Source of the DNA: an uncultured Christensenellaceae bacterium
GTDB lineage: Bacteria > Bacillota > Clostridia > Christensenellales > Borkfalkiaceae
Reading direction: 5' to 3'
DNA length: 64,000 nt
Assembly: GCA_910588695.1 (NCBI GenBank)
Contig: CAJUOV010000009.1
Location: 1-64,000, forward strand
The notes beneath the pieces are model-generated. The model made no database searches. It worked only from the letters and a program-made list of their open reading frames with translations, and was not told where the DNA came from. This document shows, piece after piece, positions 25,542-34,065 of the stretch (position 1 is its first letter; each line of letters opens with the position of its first letter). Both the position numbers and the translations under genes were made by a program.

Positions 25542-25570
25542 ATTATAAAATAAATAACGAATTTTGTCAA
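25542..25570 (-). promoter_or_regulatory. Strong sigma-A promoter for the InlB lipoprotein
   Basis: TTGACA (25570-25565), 17-nt spacer, TATAAT (25547-25542): a perfect consensus in both boxes. The leader is about 50 nt with a small hairpin. Confidence 0.92.
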
Positions 25571-25589
25571 TACCGATTTCAAATTTTTT

Positions 25590-25627
25590 TGAAAAATACG
25601 CTCCGAGGGAAAAATTCCCTCGGAGCG
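25590..25627 (-). terminator. Terminator of the glutamate dehydrogenase gene
   Basis: 13-bp perfect stem (25599-25611/25615-25627) with a short AT loop and T-rich tail on the minus strand. Confidence 0.92.
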
Positions 25628-25645
25628 CGTTCAGATGACTTTTAT

Positions 25646-26980
25646 TCAAACAACGCCCTGCGCAAGCATGGCTTCGGCAACTTTTTTGAAACCCGCAATA
25701 TTCGCGCCCGCAACATAGTCGCCCGCAACGCCGTATTCTTCCGCCGCCGCATCCATATTGCGGTAAATATTCACCATGATGTTTTTGAGCTTTTGATCCA
25801 CTTCTTCAAAAGTCCAGAAGAGCCGTCCGCTCGACTGTGCCATTTCGAGCGCGCTTGTGGCAACGCCGCCCGCATTTGCAGCTTTTGCAGGCAAAAAGAG
25901 CACGCCCGCCTTTCGGAACGCGGCGATGCCTTCGAGCGTCGTCGGCATATTTGCTCCCTCGCCTATAACTTTCACGCCGTTTTTGACGAGCGACCTTGCG
26001 TCTGCGCCGTCGATCTCGTTCTGCGTCGCGCACGGCAGAGCGACGTCGCAGGGAATATTCCAGATTCCCTTGCACCCCTCGGTGTATTCCGCGCCCTTTA
26101 CTCGTTTCGCGTATTCCGAAATGCGTCCCCGTTCGATCTCTTTGATTTGTTTCACGATCTCCAACTTAATACCGTCTTTATCGTAGATATATCCGTTGGA
26201 ATCGTACATCGCAACGACTTTTGCCCCCATCGACTGCGCCTTTTCCACAGCATAGATCGCAACATTGCCCGAACCGGAAACGATCAACGTTTTATCTTTC
26301 AGTCCGTCGCCGCGGCAGTTGAGCGCCTCTTCCGTCATATATACGAGCCCGTAGCCGGTCGCCTCTTTCCGCGCGAGCGAACCGCCGTAAGAGAGTCCTC
26401 TCCCCGTCAGCACGCCCACATGCTCGCCCGCGATACGCTTGTACTGTCCGAACAGATACCCGATCTCTCTGCCGCCGACGCCGATGTCGCCTGCGGGCAC
26501 GTCGGTATCCGCGCCGACATGGCGGTAAAGTTCCGTCATAAAGCTCTGGCAGAAACGCATGATCTCCTGCTCGCTCTTGCCTTTGGGATCGAAATCCGAA
26601 CCGCCCTTGCCTCCCCCGATGGGAAGCCCCGTCAGACTGTTTTTGAGAATTTGCTCCATTCCCAAAAATTTAATGACGGATAGATTGACGCTCGGATGAA
26701 AACGCAGACCGCCTTTGTAGGGTCCGATCGCACTGTTGAACTGCACACGGTATCCCCTGTTTACACGCACATTTCCCTGATCGTCTACCCAAGGAACCCG
26801 GAACATAATTGTGCGTTCCGGCTCTGTAAACCGCTCCAAGAGTCCGTATTTTTCATATTCGGGATGGCACTCCACCACGGGTTGCAGTCCGTTTAATATC
26901 TCTGTCGCCGCCTGATGAAACTCCGCTTCGTTCGGATTTTTCGTTTTTAATTCCGCAAGAACTCTTTCAATGTATTTCAT
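25646..26980 (-). CDS. gdhA: NADP-type glutamate dehydrogenase
   Basis: 444 aa, the standard hexameric small-GDH length. The signature GGGKGGSDFDPKGKS includes the catalytic Lys; FHPSVNLSVIKFLGMEQ and the Rossmann region VSGSGNVAIYAVEKA follow. It interconverts 2-oxoglutarate plus ammonia and glutamate; homology to GdhA suggests NADPH and an assimilatory role, though cofactor choice is inferred. SD GGGAG precedes ATG 26980. A TGC-TATAAT extended -10 lies at about 27025, with no good -35. Confidence 0.96.
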   Translation of the reverse strand: MKYIERVLAELKTKNPNEAEFHQAATEILNGLQPVVECHPEYEKYGLLERFTEPERTIMFRVPWVDDQGNVRVNRGYRVQFNSAIGPYKGGLRFHPSVNLSVIKFLGMEQILKNSLTGLPIGGGKGGSDFDPKGKSEQEIMRFCQSFMTELYRHVGADTDVPAGDIGVGGREIGYLFGQYKRIAGEHVGVLTGRGLSYGGSLARKEATGYGLVYMTEEALNCRGDGLKDKTLIVSGSGNVAIYAVEKAQSMGAKVVAMYDSNGYIYDKDGIKLEIVKQIKEIERGRISEYAKRVKGAEYTEGCKGIWNIPCDVALPCATQNEIDGADARSLVKNGVKVIGEGANMPTTLEGIAAFRKAGVLFLPAKAANAGGVATSALEMAQSSGRLFWTFEEVDQKLKNIMVNIYRNMDAAAEEYGVAGDYVAGANIAGFKKVAEAMLAQGVV

Positions 26981-27111
26981 TTCTTTCTCCCGCGCCGCGT
27001 ATTTGTTTCGGCTCTTCTATTATAGCAAATCAAAAAAATTTTGCACGGTTTTAACCGAAAAAATTGTCGATCCGAACCTTTATATTTTCTTATAGTTATT
27101 ATAAGTTGCGC

Positions 27112-27813
27112 TTATATTTCTCCGTCAAGCATAGAAATCAGGCGGGGAAGATCGTGCGGAGTAAGAATTTTTTTGATCGCGCCCTTTCCGTCTGAAACGA
27201 CAACGGCGAGCAAGCGGCGGTTTTCGGCAAACGCGTCGACCGCGTCTTCCACGCTGTCGCTCTCTTTGAGCACTTTGAAATAGAGCGCGTCTCCCTCGCC
27301 GATGAGCGCTCCCGCTTCCAAATCCAAAAATCCGTCGGCAGATTCCCCGCGCATGAGCGCTTCGCCGAGAGAACGAACGATGGATCGGTTATTGACGATC
27401 CCGATAAATCTGCCGTTTTTATATACGGGAAGATTGGAATAACCCGTTTTGGCAATGAGCTTGGCGGCGGTCCCTACGCTGTCACAGCTCTCCACTCCCA
27501 CGACGGGAGCCTTGCTCTTCAACTCGCTCAGCTTGGGCGGCGCGGTCAAAAGTTTTGCGATCTTTACGATGAGCGCGGTCGCCTCGTCGGTCGGTTCCGC
27601 GATCACCTTGTCGCCCGTCGTGTTATGAACGATCGCGTTTCTCAGCCGCGCAAACGCAAGAAGCTCGTCCTCGTATTTTCCGACAGCGGACTGCACGGGC
27701 GCAAGACGGCGCACGAGGTCGGAAAATCCCGGCGTGCCCTTGCCGCGGTACAGCGAGCGCATACGGGCGTCGATTTCGTTATAGGCGGAAATAAATTCCA
27801 ATGCGTTGCTCAT
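27112..27813 (-). CDS. HEPN-like domain fused to a CBS pair
   Basis: 233 aa. Residues ~1-95 are helical and contain R58-N-A-I-V-H63, which fits the HEPN RNase motif (Arg, a polar residue, three residues, His). Two CBS motifs follow: CBS1 with GYSNLPVYKNGRFIGIVNNR and CBS2 with LLAVVVSDGKGAIKKILTPHD. CBS pairs bind adenine nucleotides. The combination suggests a nucleotide-sensing protein, possibly with RNA-binding or RNase activity; only the motif supports that. No partner nucleotidyltransferase or antitoxin lies next to it. The -10 box is 6 nt before ATG and no SD is present. Confidence 0.8.
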   Translation of the reverse strand: MSNALEFISAYNEIDARMRSLYRGKGTPGFSDLVRRLAPVQSAVGKYEDELLAFARLRNAIVHNTTGDKVIAEPTDEATALIVKIAKLLTAPPKLSELKSKAPVVGVESCDSVGTAAKLIAKTGYSNLPVYKNGRFIGIVNNRSIVRSLGEALMRGESADGFLDLEAGALIGEGDALYFKVLKESDSVEDAVDAFAENRRLLAVVVSDGKGAIKKILTPHDLPRLISMLDGEI

Positions 27814-27819
27814 ATCTTT

Positions 27820-27847
27820 ATTATACCACGTCTGTCGATTTTTTCAA
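27820..27847 (-). promoter_or_regulatory. Leaderless-type promoter for the HEPN-CBS gene
   Basis: TTGAAA (27847-27842), 16-nt spacer, TATAAT (27825-27820), then 6 nt to ATG 27813. Confidence 0.8.
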
Positions 27848-27853
27848 CAAAAA

Positions 27854-28528
27854 TCAGAGTCCGTTCTTTTTATGCAGAAAAAATCCACGTCTGCGGGTCT
27901 CGACGATATGATATTCCTGTTCCCGCGCCATTTCGTACACGCACAGATTTTCGGGCGAAGCAAACGCAAGTCTGCCCGCAACGTCCGCCGCCTCCGCATA
28001 GCCGTGAGCGCACAGGCAGACGGGAACTCCGTACAGATACGCATGTGCGCGCACGAGCACCTGTTCGAGCGATTCGTTCAACTCCTCGAAAATGCATACC
28101 GCCGTATCCGCGCCGCAGAGAGAGATCGTCTCCATGACCTGCGGAAAATACAGATCTTCCGCCACGATAATTCCGAGTTTTCCCGCCTGCGTATCGAAGA
28201 TCTTCACGCCCGCCCCCGGTCGGAAATCGGAGGAATCCAAACGGTTGACCATATCGGAAACGCCCAAGATCCTTCCCCTGTCCGCCACAACGACGGATTT
28301 GCGCCTCAATCCCCGCGAATCGGAATAACATCCGCACACGACGACGTTTTGTCCCTCTTTCGAGAGAAGCGCGACGTCCTCGAAAAGACTGGTCTCTCCT
28401 TTGAGTTCCTTTTCGTAGCTCACTTCCCCCAGCGCCATAAAGGAAAAACAGACGACGTCCGCCCTGTAATCCGCCTGCCTTTCCCCGTAGAAATCGAGGT
28501 CTCCGCCCGTCACAAAACAAATTCGCAT
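27854..28528 (-). CDS. Nitrilase-superfamily protein lacking the catalytic cysteine
   Basis: 224 aa carbon-nitrogen hydrolase fold. The catalytic Lys region is LRRKSVVVAD. The nucleophile loop, normally ICYDLRFP-like, reads VAEDLYFP, so Cys is replaced by Ala. The neighbouring D-L-x-F-P is kept, so the alignment is secure. The protein is also shorter than usual (about 260-280). It is probably non-hydrolytic and may bind a ligand or partner. A TATAAT lies 9 nt before ATG 28528 without SD, a near-leaderless arrangement. Confidence 0.82.
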   Translation of the reverse strand: MRICFVTGGDLDFYGERQADYRADVVCFSFMALGEVSYEKELKGETSLFEDVALLSKEGQNVVVCGCYSDSRGLRRKSVVVADRGRILGVSDMVNRLDSSDFRPGAGVKIFDTQAGKLGIIVAEDLYFPQVMETISLCGADTAVCIFEELNESLEQVLVRAHAYLYGVPVCLCAHGYAEAADVAGRLAFASPENLCVYEMAREQEYHIVETRRRGFFLHKKNGL

Positions 28529-28584
28529 ATCGTTATCATTATATCGGAAGAACGGCGGTTTTTGTGAATGTCATTTGTTCTTTT

Positions 28585-29652
28585 TCAAATTCTTTCATAG
28601 ACCGTACAACCGCATTCCGCCGTGTACGATTTGAAATTGCCCGCAAGAATCAAATCTCTTTGGGGCGAACGGAGTTTTTGTAAAGAATTCATGCCCGCAA
28701 ACGCCATACGCGATATTTCGCCCGCATCCACTCCGCAGGCATCGATCTCTTTGACGTTCGCGCAGCCGTAGAATGCGAAAGAAATAATCCTCCCGCCCGT
28801 AACTTTGACCCGTTCGAGCGTCGCAGGCACGCGAAACTCTCCGCCTGACGCAAACAGGTGTGCAAATTCACCGCGATAGCCCGAACCGTAAGAAGAGAGC
28901 GCGCTTCCGAGAAAGGGAAGCGTGAGCGAAACAAGATTCCGGCAGGCGGTCAGCGCGCCCTCGTCCGCAAAAGCCGAATCTTCTTCGATCGTCATCTCTC
29001 TTTCGGTTCCGATCGCCGAAACAAGTCTTTTTCCGCCTGCGGTATCCAAATAGATTGCGCCGTCCCGTTCCGAATAGGGCGCTTCCGCAAACAGCTTCTT
29101 TACGTTGCTCCCCGCAAAGGTATCCGCCTTGACGAGAGCGCCCGCGCGCAAATATATTGTAGAAGCATTGGTCTCTTGCAGAACGCGCGGCGGAATATTT
29201 CCCTCCAAAATAACGATCTCCTCTCGCGCCGATTTGGGAACGCGCTCCACTTTCTCGCCCGTCCAGACGTAATAACTTCCGTCGTACCAAACCCGTTTGG
29301 AGTAGGTGCGGTAAAGCGCCGCGCCGTCGATACGCGTACCCGCCGCCGTGCATTCGAGAAGCTGCGGCAAAGTCCCTTTATCGAGCACGGAATAAACTTC
29401 GCCCGCGCCGCTTGCGATTCTGCCTTTCAACCCGCCGCGCGATAACAAAACGCTCTCCCCGTCCATGCCCGCAAGATCACGATACGCAGACGAAAAACTC
29501 TCTTCCGTCACGCTTCCGTCCGCCCAGACGCATTCATAGCGTTCTCCGCCCGTAACCTTTTTCGAATAAGGCGTAAAAAGAGAAAAAAGACAAGTGGCGG
29601 AAAATAACACCGCCCCTGCCTTTTTTATTATTTTTGTCGTTCTGATTTTCAT
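28585..29652 (-). CDS. Exported leucine-rich-repeat (LRR_5/BspA-like) protein
   Basis: 355 aa with an N-terminal signal or anchor segment (AGAVLFSATCLFSLF) after a Lys-rich start. The C-terminal third has irregular BspA-type LRRs: VSLTLPFLGSAL, FYGCANVKEIDACG and MAFAGMNSLQKL. Such repeats mediate binding at the cell surface. Residues ~30-200 have no recognisable domain. It starts 19 nt after the phosphoglucomutase stop, probably on the same transcript, with only a weak SD. Confidence 0.75.
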   Translation of the reverse strand: MKIRTTKIIKKAGAVLFSATCLFSLFTPYSKKVTGGERYECVWADGSVTEESFSSAYRDLAGMDGESVLLSRGGLKGRIASGAGEVYSVLDKGTLPQLLECTAAGTRIDGAALYRTYSKRVWYDGSYYVWTGEKVERVPKSAREEIVILEGNIPPRVLQETNASTIYLRAGALVKADTFAGSNVKKLFAEAPYSERDGAIYLDTAGGKRLVSAIGTEREMTIEEDSAFADEGALTACRNLVSLTLPFLGSALSSYGSGYRGEFAHLFASGGEFRVPATLERVKVTGGRIISFAFYGCANVKEIDACGVDAGEISRMAFAGMNSLQKLRSPQRDLILAGNFKSYTAECGCTVYERI

Positions 29653-29671
29653 TCGTGACCGATCCGCGGAT

Positions 29672-31390
29672 TTACTTTTTTACGCTCTCCAACAGCTCTT
29701 CGACGGATTTTTTCGCTTTTTCAAGCTCTTCGTTTGCCTTCGCCTCGTCTGCGGCGCGCACAGAATAATATATTTTGAGCTTGGGTTCGGTACCCGAAGG
29801 ACGCACGCAAATAAACGATCCGCCTTCGAGTTCGTAATAAACACAGTTGCATTTGGGAATATCGAGCGATTCTTCTCTTCCGTCCGCAGTTTTTCTGACC
29901 GACGCGGAATAGTCGCGCACCGCCTCCACCTTGAACGAACCGAGCGAGAGAACTTTCACGTTTTTCAACGCGTCTACCACGGCGTTCATTTCTTTCATTG
30001 CGTTCAGACCCGAATATTGAACGGAAACATTTTTATCCAGTACAAAACCGTATTTCCGATAGATTTCCGTGAGCCGACCGTAAACGCTTTTACCGATATA
30101 AGTGTAGTAGCAGACCATCTCCGCCGCGAGCATACTCGCTACGACCGCGTCTTTGTCTCTCGCGTGCGTGCCGCGGAGATACCCGCAGGATTCTTCGAAT
30201 CCGAATACATATGTATAAGCTCCGTTCTGCTCCCATTCCTTGATTTTTTCGCCGATGAATTTGAAGCCTACGGGCGTTTCAAACAGAGCGACTCCGAAGT
30301 CGTCGCAGATCGCCTTTGCCATGCCCGTCGTGACAAACGATTTGACGACGGCGGCATTCGCGGGCAGCGCGTTCTCCTCTTTGAGACGGGTCAGAATATA
30401 GTCCAAGAGCAAGATTCCCACCTGATTGCCCGAGAGAGCGATAAATTCCCCTTTTTCGTCTTTGACGGCGACGCCGAGTCGGTCGGAGTCGGGATCGGTA
30501 CCGAATACCACGTCCGCCCTGATCTGATCGGCGAGCGCGATCCCCTTGGAAAGAGTCTCCTTAAATTCGGGATTGGGTACTTTGACGGTGGAAAATTCGG
30601 GATCGGGATTTTTCTGTTCCTCCACGACGGTCACGTTGATGCCGAGGCGGTCGAGAATTCGCGTCACGGGAACGTAACCCGAACCGTGCACGGGAGTATA
30701 GACGAGTTTGAGATTCTTTCCGCATTTTTCCGTCGCCTCTTTCGAGAGAGTCAGTCCGGAAAGCTCGTCGATGTAAGTTTTGTCCACTTCATCGGGAACG
30801 GCGGAAATAAGAGGGCTTGATCCGTCTTCCGTCACGGAGAGATAATCGGTAATCTTTTCGATTTCGTTTACGACGATCGCCGTCGCTTCGGGCGACATCT
30901 GCGCGCCGTCTTCGCCGTAAACTTTATAGCCGTTGTATTCTTTGGGATTGTGCGAAGCGGTGATCATAACGCCCGCAACCGTTTTCAGATAGCGCACCGC
31001 ATACGAGAGCATCGGGACGGGGTGTACGTCTGAAAAGAGATAAACTTTGATTTTGTTCTTCGCAAGAACGCCTGCCGCTTTTTCGGCAAACACACGGCTT
31101 TTTCTTCTCGTATCGTATGAGATAACGACGCCGCGAGCCTTCGCTTCCTCGCCGAGAGAAAGAATATAGCGCGCAAGCCCTTCGCTCGCTCGCATAACGG
31201 TGTAAACGTTCATCATGTTCATACCGCAACCGATAATGCCGCGCATGCCCGCCGTACCGAATTCGAGCTCCCCGCCGAAACGGTACTCCTTTTCTTTTTC
31301 GTCGTCTCCGATCGCAAGAAGCTCTTTTTTGCTTTCTTCGTCAAGGCGTTTATCGTTCAGCCAGCTTTCGTAGTTTTCGAGATAACCCAT
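29672..31390 (-). CDS. Phosphoglucomutase/phosphomannomutase
   Basis: 572 aa, typical of the PgcA-type alpha-phosphoglucomutases. The phosphoserine loop is TASHNPKEYNGYKVY, the metal loop GTDPDSDRLGVAV, the sugar-binding loop is in GFEESCGYL and the phosphate-binding loop is RPSGTEPKLKIYY. It interconverts glucose-1-P and glucose-6-P for glycan and envelope synthesis. SD GGGGG precedes ATG 31390. It follows two membrane-protein genes in the same direction with a 33-nt gap. Confidence 0.94.
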   Translation of the reverse strand: MGYLENYESWLNDKRLDEESKKELLAIGDDEKEKEYRFGGELEFGTAGMRGIIGCGMNMMNVYTVMRASEGLARYILSLGEEAKARGVVISYDTRRKSRVFAEKAAGVLAKNKIKVYLFSDVHPVPMLSYAVRYLKTVAGVMITASHNPKEYNGYKVYGEDGAQMSPEATAIVVNEIEKITDYLSVTEDGSSPLISAVPDEVDKTYIDELSGLTLSKEATEKCGKNLKLVYTPVHGSGYVPVTRILDRLGINVTVVEEQKNPDPEFSTVKVPNPEFKETLSKGIALADQIRADVVFGTDPDSDRLGVAVKDEKGEFIALSGNQVGILLLDYILTRLKEENALPANAAVVKSFVTTGMAKAICDDFGVALFETPVGFKFIGEKIKEWEQNGAYTYVFGFEESCGYLRGTHARDKDAVVASMLAAEMVCYYTYIGKSVYGRLTEIYRKYGFVLDKNVSVQYSGLNAMKEMNAVVDALKNVKVLSLGSFKVEAVRDYSASVRKTADGREESLDIPKCNCVYYELEGGSFICVRPSGTEPKLKIYYSVRAADEAKANEELEKAKKSVEELLESVKK

Positions 31391-31423
31391 ATGAAATACC
31401 CCCAGAGCGCGTCAGCGCAGAAT

Positions 31424-32383
31424 TTACTCATCCAAACCGTTCGGTTTTTCTTCGCCGCCCATAATCGTGCGCGAAGATATGAAATATTTTTTGTTGTTGT
31501 CCTCGTAATACTGCACGAACTGCAACGACAGTAAAAAGACGAAGCTCAACGGAACGGTAACGAGCAGCGCGCTGCCGAACGTACAGAGCGCAAAAATCAC
31601 GTTTATCACGATGATCAGATAGACCGCGATCAGAAAACTTGCGAATCTTCTGCCGAAATGCTTTTTCGCGCCGAAGCTGGCGCGGAATGCGAGCGTCACT
31701 CTTTTATCGTCTGAAACGATCGCGGGAATCCACGCGGAAATCAGCGTCATTTTAAGCGCCTCGAAACAGGCGATCGCCGTCATGGTAAGAGAAATTGAAA
31801 GCAAGACGGACACCCAGCCGTTGATCGAAAGCAACCCCGGAATATAGAAAAAACAGAACCAGCACAGCACCAACGACAAAGCGTCGTAAACAAAAATAAG
31901 CGGAACGTAGATTACCTGATACAGAGCGCCCTTGCCGATATTCTTAAAATAGGAGCTTCCGAAACGGGTACGGGAGAAAGTGCTCATTCTATCGTTCATC
32001 GTGCCCGCAACCGCAAAGCGACCAAGCCCGTTGATGAAACGGGACAAAAGGTACATAATCGCAACGCCTATAAACGAGCCGACGATCGCGCCCGTTGAAT
32101 CGTAAATCAACGCCTTGAAGGAAGCGAACGCTTCGGCGAATTCTCTGTTAAAGTCTTCGTAATGCCATTCGGGATTTTTCAGAATGAGTGCATCGAGAAA
32201 TTTACGCACTACCTCGACGACAGCCTTCGTGGGACTGCCCGAAATAATGCCGTCCAGCCCGAGACGAAGAATCAGATAACTCAAACTCATAAATACCGCC
32301 CCCGTCAGAATACTGTACAGAAGCAGTTTGAAAACGCTCGAAAAATTATCGATTGTAATGTGGATCGCGTTTCGGAATCTCAT
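31424..32383 (-). CDS. Multispanning membrane protein of unknown function (first of a pair)
   Basis: 319 aa with about six hydrophobic segments and a long polar loop at residues ~55-95. ATG 32383 is taken because AAGGA precedes it; a TTG two codons upstream is possible. I recognise no conserved family motif. It follows the 32386 gene almost without gap, and the two resemble each other in size and topology, so they may form a heteromeric membrane complex. The phosphoglucomutase and LRR genes come next in the same direction. Confidence 0.7.
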   Translation of the reverse strand: MRFRNAIHITIDNFSSVFKLLLYSILTGAVFMSLSYLILRLGLDGIISGSPTKAVVEVVRKFLDALILKNPEWHYEDFNREFAEAFASFKALIYDSTGAIVGSFIGVAIMYLLSRFINGLGRFAVAGTMNDRMSTFSRTRFGSSYFKNIGKGALYQVIYVPLIFVYDALSLVLCWFCFFYIPGLLSINGWVSVLLSISLTMTAIACFEALKMTLISAWIPAIVSDDKRVTLAFRASFGAKKHFGRRFASFLIAVYLIIVINVIFALCTFGSALLVTVPLSFVFLLSLQFVQYYEDNNKKYFISSRTIMGGEEKPNGLDE

Positions 32384-32385
32384 AA

Positions 32386-33207
32386 TCAAAGGTCCTTATA
32401 GCTCTTGATAACGTCCTCTCTGTCGATCTTATCCGTCTCGAAATAGACGGTCTCCATTCGGATAAATAAACTCGAAAAGAGAAAGAGGCAGAGCACGAAC
32501 GCAATACTGCAAGCGACGATCTCGGGTAAAAACGCCGCGCCGCCCACGACTAAAAAGGTTACCAAAAGAGAAAGAGCATGCGCTGCGATCAGCTTCCATC
32601 TGACCCCGATGGAGAGACGGTAAGAATACAGAAACGCATGATAGGGACGGAAGCCCGTAATTTGCAGACAGGGCAGCCACAGAAAAAACGCTTCGAATAC
32701 ATATAAAAATAGAAACGAGATGAGAAAAAAGGCAACCGCGGTCAACAGATAGACGAGCACCGCGGAAGAAATCGAGAAAATTGCAAACGCAACCGCCGAC
32801 AGAATGACCGCCCACAGTTCTCCGAGAACAAAAAACAAAAACACGATCATAAAAGAGGGCAACAGAAGATGCTTCATCTCGGTATCCACCCCGCTGAGCG
32901 TGCGTTTTCCGATCCGCATGTGTTTTTCCACAAGCGAAAGAAGAAGCGCCGAAAAGAGCGACGTTAAAATATACGCCAGCACAGTATAGATCGCGCCGAG
33001 CGCCGAATCGATCCGGATAGGTCCGAATACGCGGAGCAAATCCAAAAAGTCCGCGCGCGACGTGCCGCCGAAGTACATGCGGACGTATTCCGAAATCGCG
33101 GTAAAATCAAAAGAGAGCGCAAGAAAAATCGACGGCGCCAAGCCGCAGACGAGGACGTACCAGAAATTTTTGAAAAGATACTTCCAATTCCCGAATACAA
33201 TGCGCAT
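32386..33207 (-). CDS. Multispanning membrane protein of unknown function (second of a pair)
   Basis: 273 aa with about six hydrophobic segments, beginning MRIVFGNWKYLFKNF. SD AAGGAG precedes ATG 33207. No catalytic motif is visible. It is the first gene of a likely operon with 31424, the phosphoglucomutase and the LRR protein. Both membrane proteins begin with a short basic amphipathic start. Confidence 0.7.
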   Translation of the reverse strand: MRIVFGNWKYLFKNFWYVLVCGLAPSIFLALSFDFTAISEYVRMYFGGTSRADFLDLLRVFGPIRIDSALGAIYTVLAYILTSLFSALLLSLVEKHMRIGKRTLSGVDTEMKHLLLPSFMIVFLFFVLGELWAVILSAVAFAIFSISSAVLVYLLTAVAFFLISFLFLYVFEAFFLWLPCLQITGFRPYHAFLYSYRLSIGVRWKLIAAHALSLLVTFLVVGGAAFLPEIVACSIAFVLCLFLFSSLFIRMETVYFETDKIDREDVIKSYKDL

Positions 33208-33227
33208 TCTCTTTCTCCTTATCTTTT

Positions 33228-33256
33228 ATTATATACCAAATTGCGTCTGCTGTAAA
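33228..33256 (-). promoter_or_regulatory. Sigma-A promoter of the membrane-pair/phosphoglucomutase unit
   Basis: TTTACA (33256-33251), 17-nt spacer, TATAAT (33233-33228). Confidence 0.85.
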
Positions 33257-33293
33257 GAGTTTTTTCCGAAATGAGCAACAAAAATTGACGCCG

Positions 33294-33743
33294 TCAATCT
33301 TTGAGAACTCCCCTTTCCGTCAGCATTTCTTCCAATAGTTCCGCCGCATCGCGAATCAGAAGCGGACAAGGGCGCTTTTTATAATACTCAGCCGTCCGCG
33401 TTTCCGCCGCGGGAGAGGTATCCGTTTTGATCCCCGCGCCCGAAAGAAGCTGTCCGCATACGATACTTCCGTTCTTTTCTTCAAACCGTTTACTGAATTC
33501 CTGTACGAGCGCATACAGTTCGCTCTTTTTAAGCTCGGGAAAAAAGAGCCCCAAACACATCGCCGCGCCCGTTACCGCGCCGCAAGTCAGGCGCAGTCTT
33601 CCCATTCCCCCGCCGAAAGGATGCGCCGCCGCAAGCAAAGTCTCTCTGTCCGCTTTCATATCGTCGAGAAAGGCAAGCACGATCGCCTGCGTACAGTTAT
33701 AACCGTTTCTGAAATTGTTTTCCGCGCGTTCTCCCCTCATCAT
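33294..33743 (-). CDS. C_GCAxxG_C_C family (putative redox-active) protein
   Basis: 149 aa. The family signature is present: NGYNCTQAIVLAF, then GGGMGRLRLTCGAVTGAAMC, a later VCGQLL and CPLLIRDAAELL. Members are thought to be redox or metal proteins of anaerobes; the exact function is unknown. SD AAGGAG precedes a double ATG (33743/33740). It has its own promoter. Confidence 0.88.
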   Translation of the reverse strand: MMRGERAENNFRNGYNCTQAIVLAFLDDMKADRETLLAAAHPFGGGMGRLRLTCGAVTGAAMCLGLFFPELKKSELYALVQEFSKRFEEKNGSIVCGQLLSGAGIKTDTSPAAETRTAEYYKKRPCPLLIRDAAELLEEMLTERGVLKD

Positions 33744-33781
33744 CTTCTACTCCTTTTCAACGAAATAATTAACCGTATTTG

Positions 33782-33809
33782 ATTATACGAAAAATAAATT
33801 TTTTGTCAA
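33782..33809 (-). promoter_or_regulatory. Sigma-A promoter for the C_GCAxxG_C_C gene
   Basis: TTGACA (33809-33804), 16-nt spacer, TATAAT (33787-33782). Confidence 0.85.
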
Positions 33810-33819
33810 ACGTCCGCAT

Positions 33820-33846
33820 AAAAAAAGCGCGCGGATCTCCGCACGC
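33820..33846 (-). terminator. Terminator of the 50-aa protein gene
   Basis: 9-bp stem (33827-33835/33838-33846, one mismatch) followed by T6-T7 on the minus strand. Confidence 0.8.
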
Positions 33847-33863
33847 TCTCGACTCGGAACCGT

Positions 33864-34016
33864 TCAGTTCTCCGACTCGTAATGACAATGCGAATTCTGC
33901 GTAGGCGGCATCGTCTCGCCCTCGCCGACAAAAATCGAATTGACGACTCTGCCCTCGCCGTCCACTACTCTGTACGCGCCCGTTCTCGGGCAGACGTCCC
34001 CGCAATTCAGTCTCAT
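33864..34016 (-). CDS. 50-aa conserved small protein (YjzC-like)
   Basis: 50 aa: begins MRLNCGDVCPRTGAYRVVD, then a short beta segment and ends ETMPPTQNSHCHYESEN. The CGDVCPRTG start and GETMPPTQ motif match small Firmicute proteins of the YjzC-like kind, of unknown function. Cys5, Cys9, His43, Cys44 and His45 could bind a metal. SD GGAGG is optimally placed, and forms the 3' arm of the uppP terminator hairpin, with the T7 tract running straight into ATG 34016. Confidence 0.82.
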   Translation of the reverse strand: MRLNCGDVCPRTGAYRVVDGEGRVVNSIFVGEGETMPPTQNSHCHYESEN

Positions 34017-34048
34017 AAAAAAACCTCCGATACCGACAGTATGGGAGG
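34017..34048 (-). terminator. uppP terminator whose 3' arm is the next gene's Shine-Dalgarno
   Basis: Minus-strand CCTCC (34048-34044) pairs with GGAGG (34028-34024), and ATAC (34042-34039) with GTAT (34033-34030), followed by T7 (34023-34017) and then ATG. The folded hairpin hides the SD of the 50-aa gene. Confidence 0.78.
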
Positions 34049-34065
34049 CTTGTTCGGTTTTATAC

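Noticed and set aside
33769..34005. 78-codon frame over the 50-aa gene
   Set aside because: It is a frame-shifted shadow rich in Arg/Gly; the 50-aa frame has a good SD and conserved motifs.
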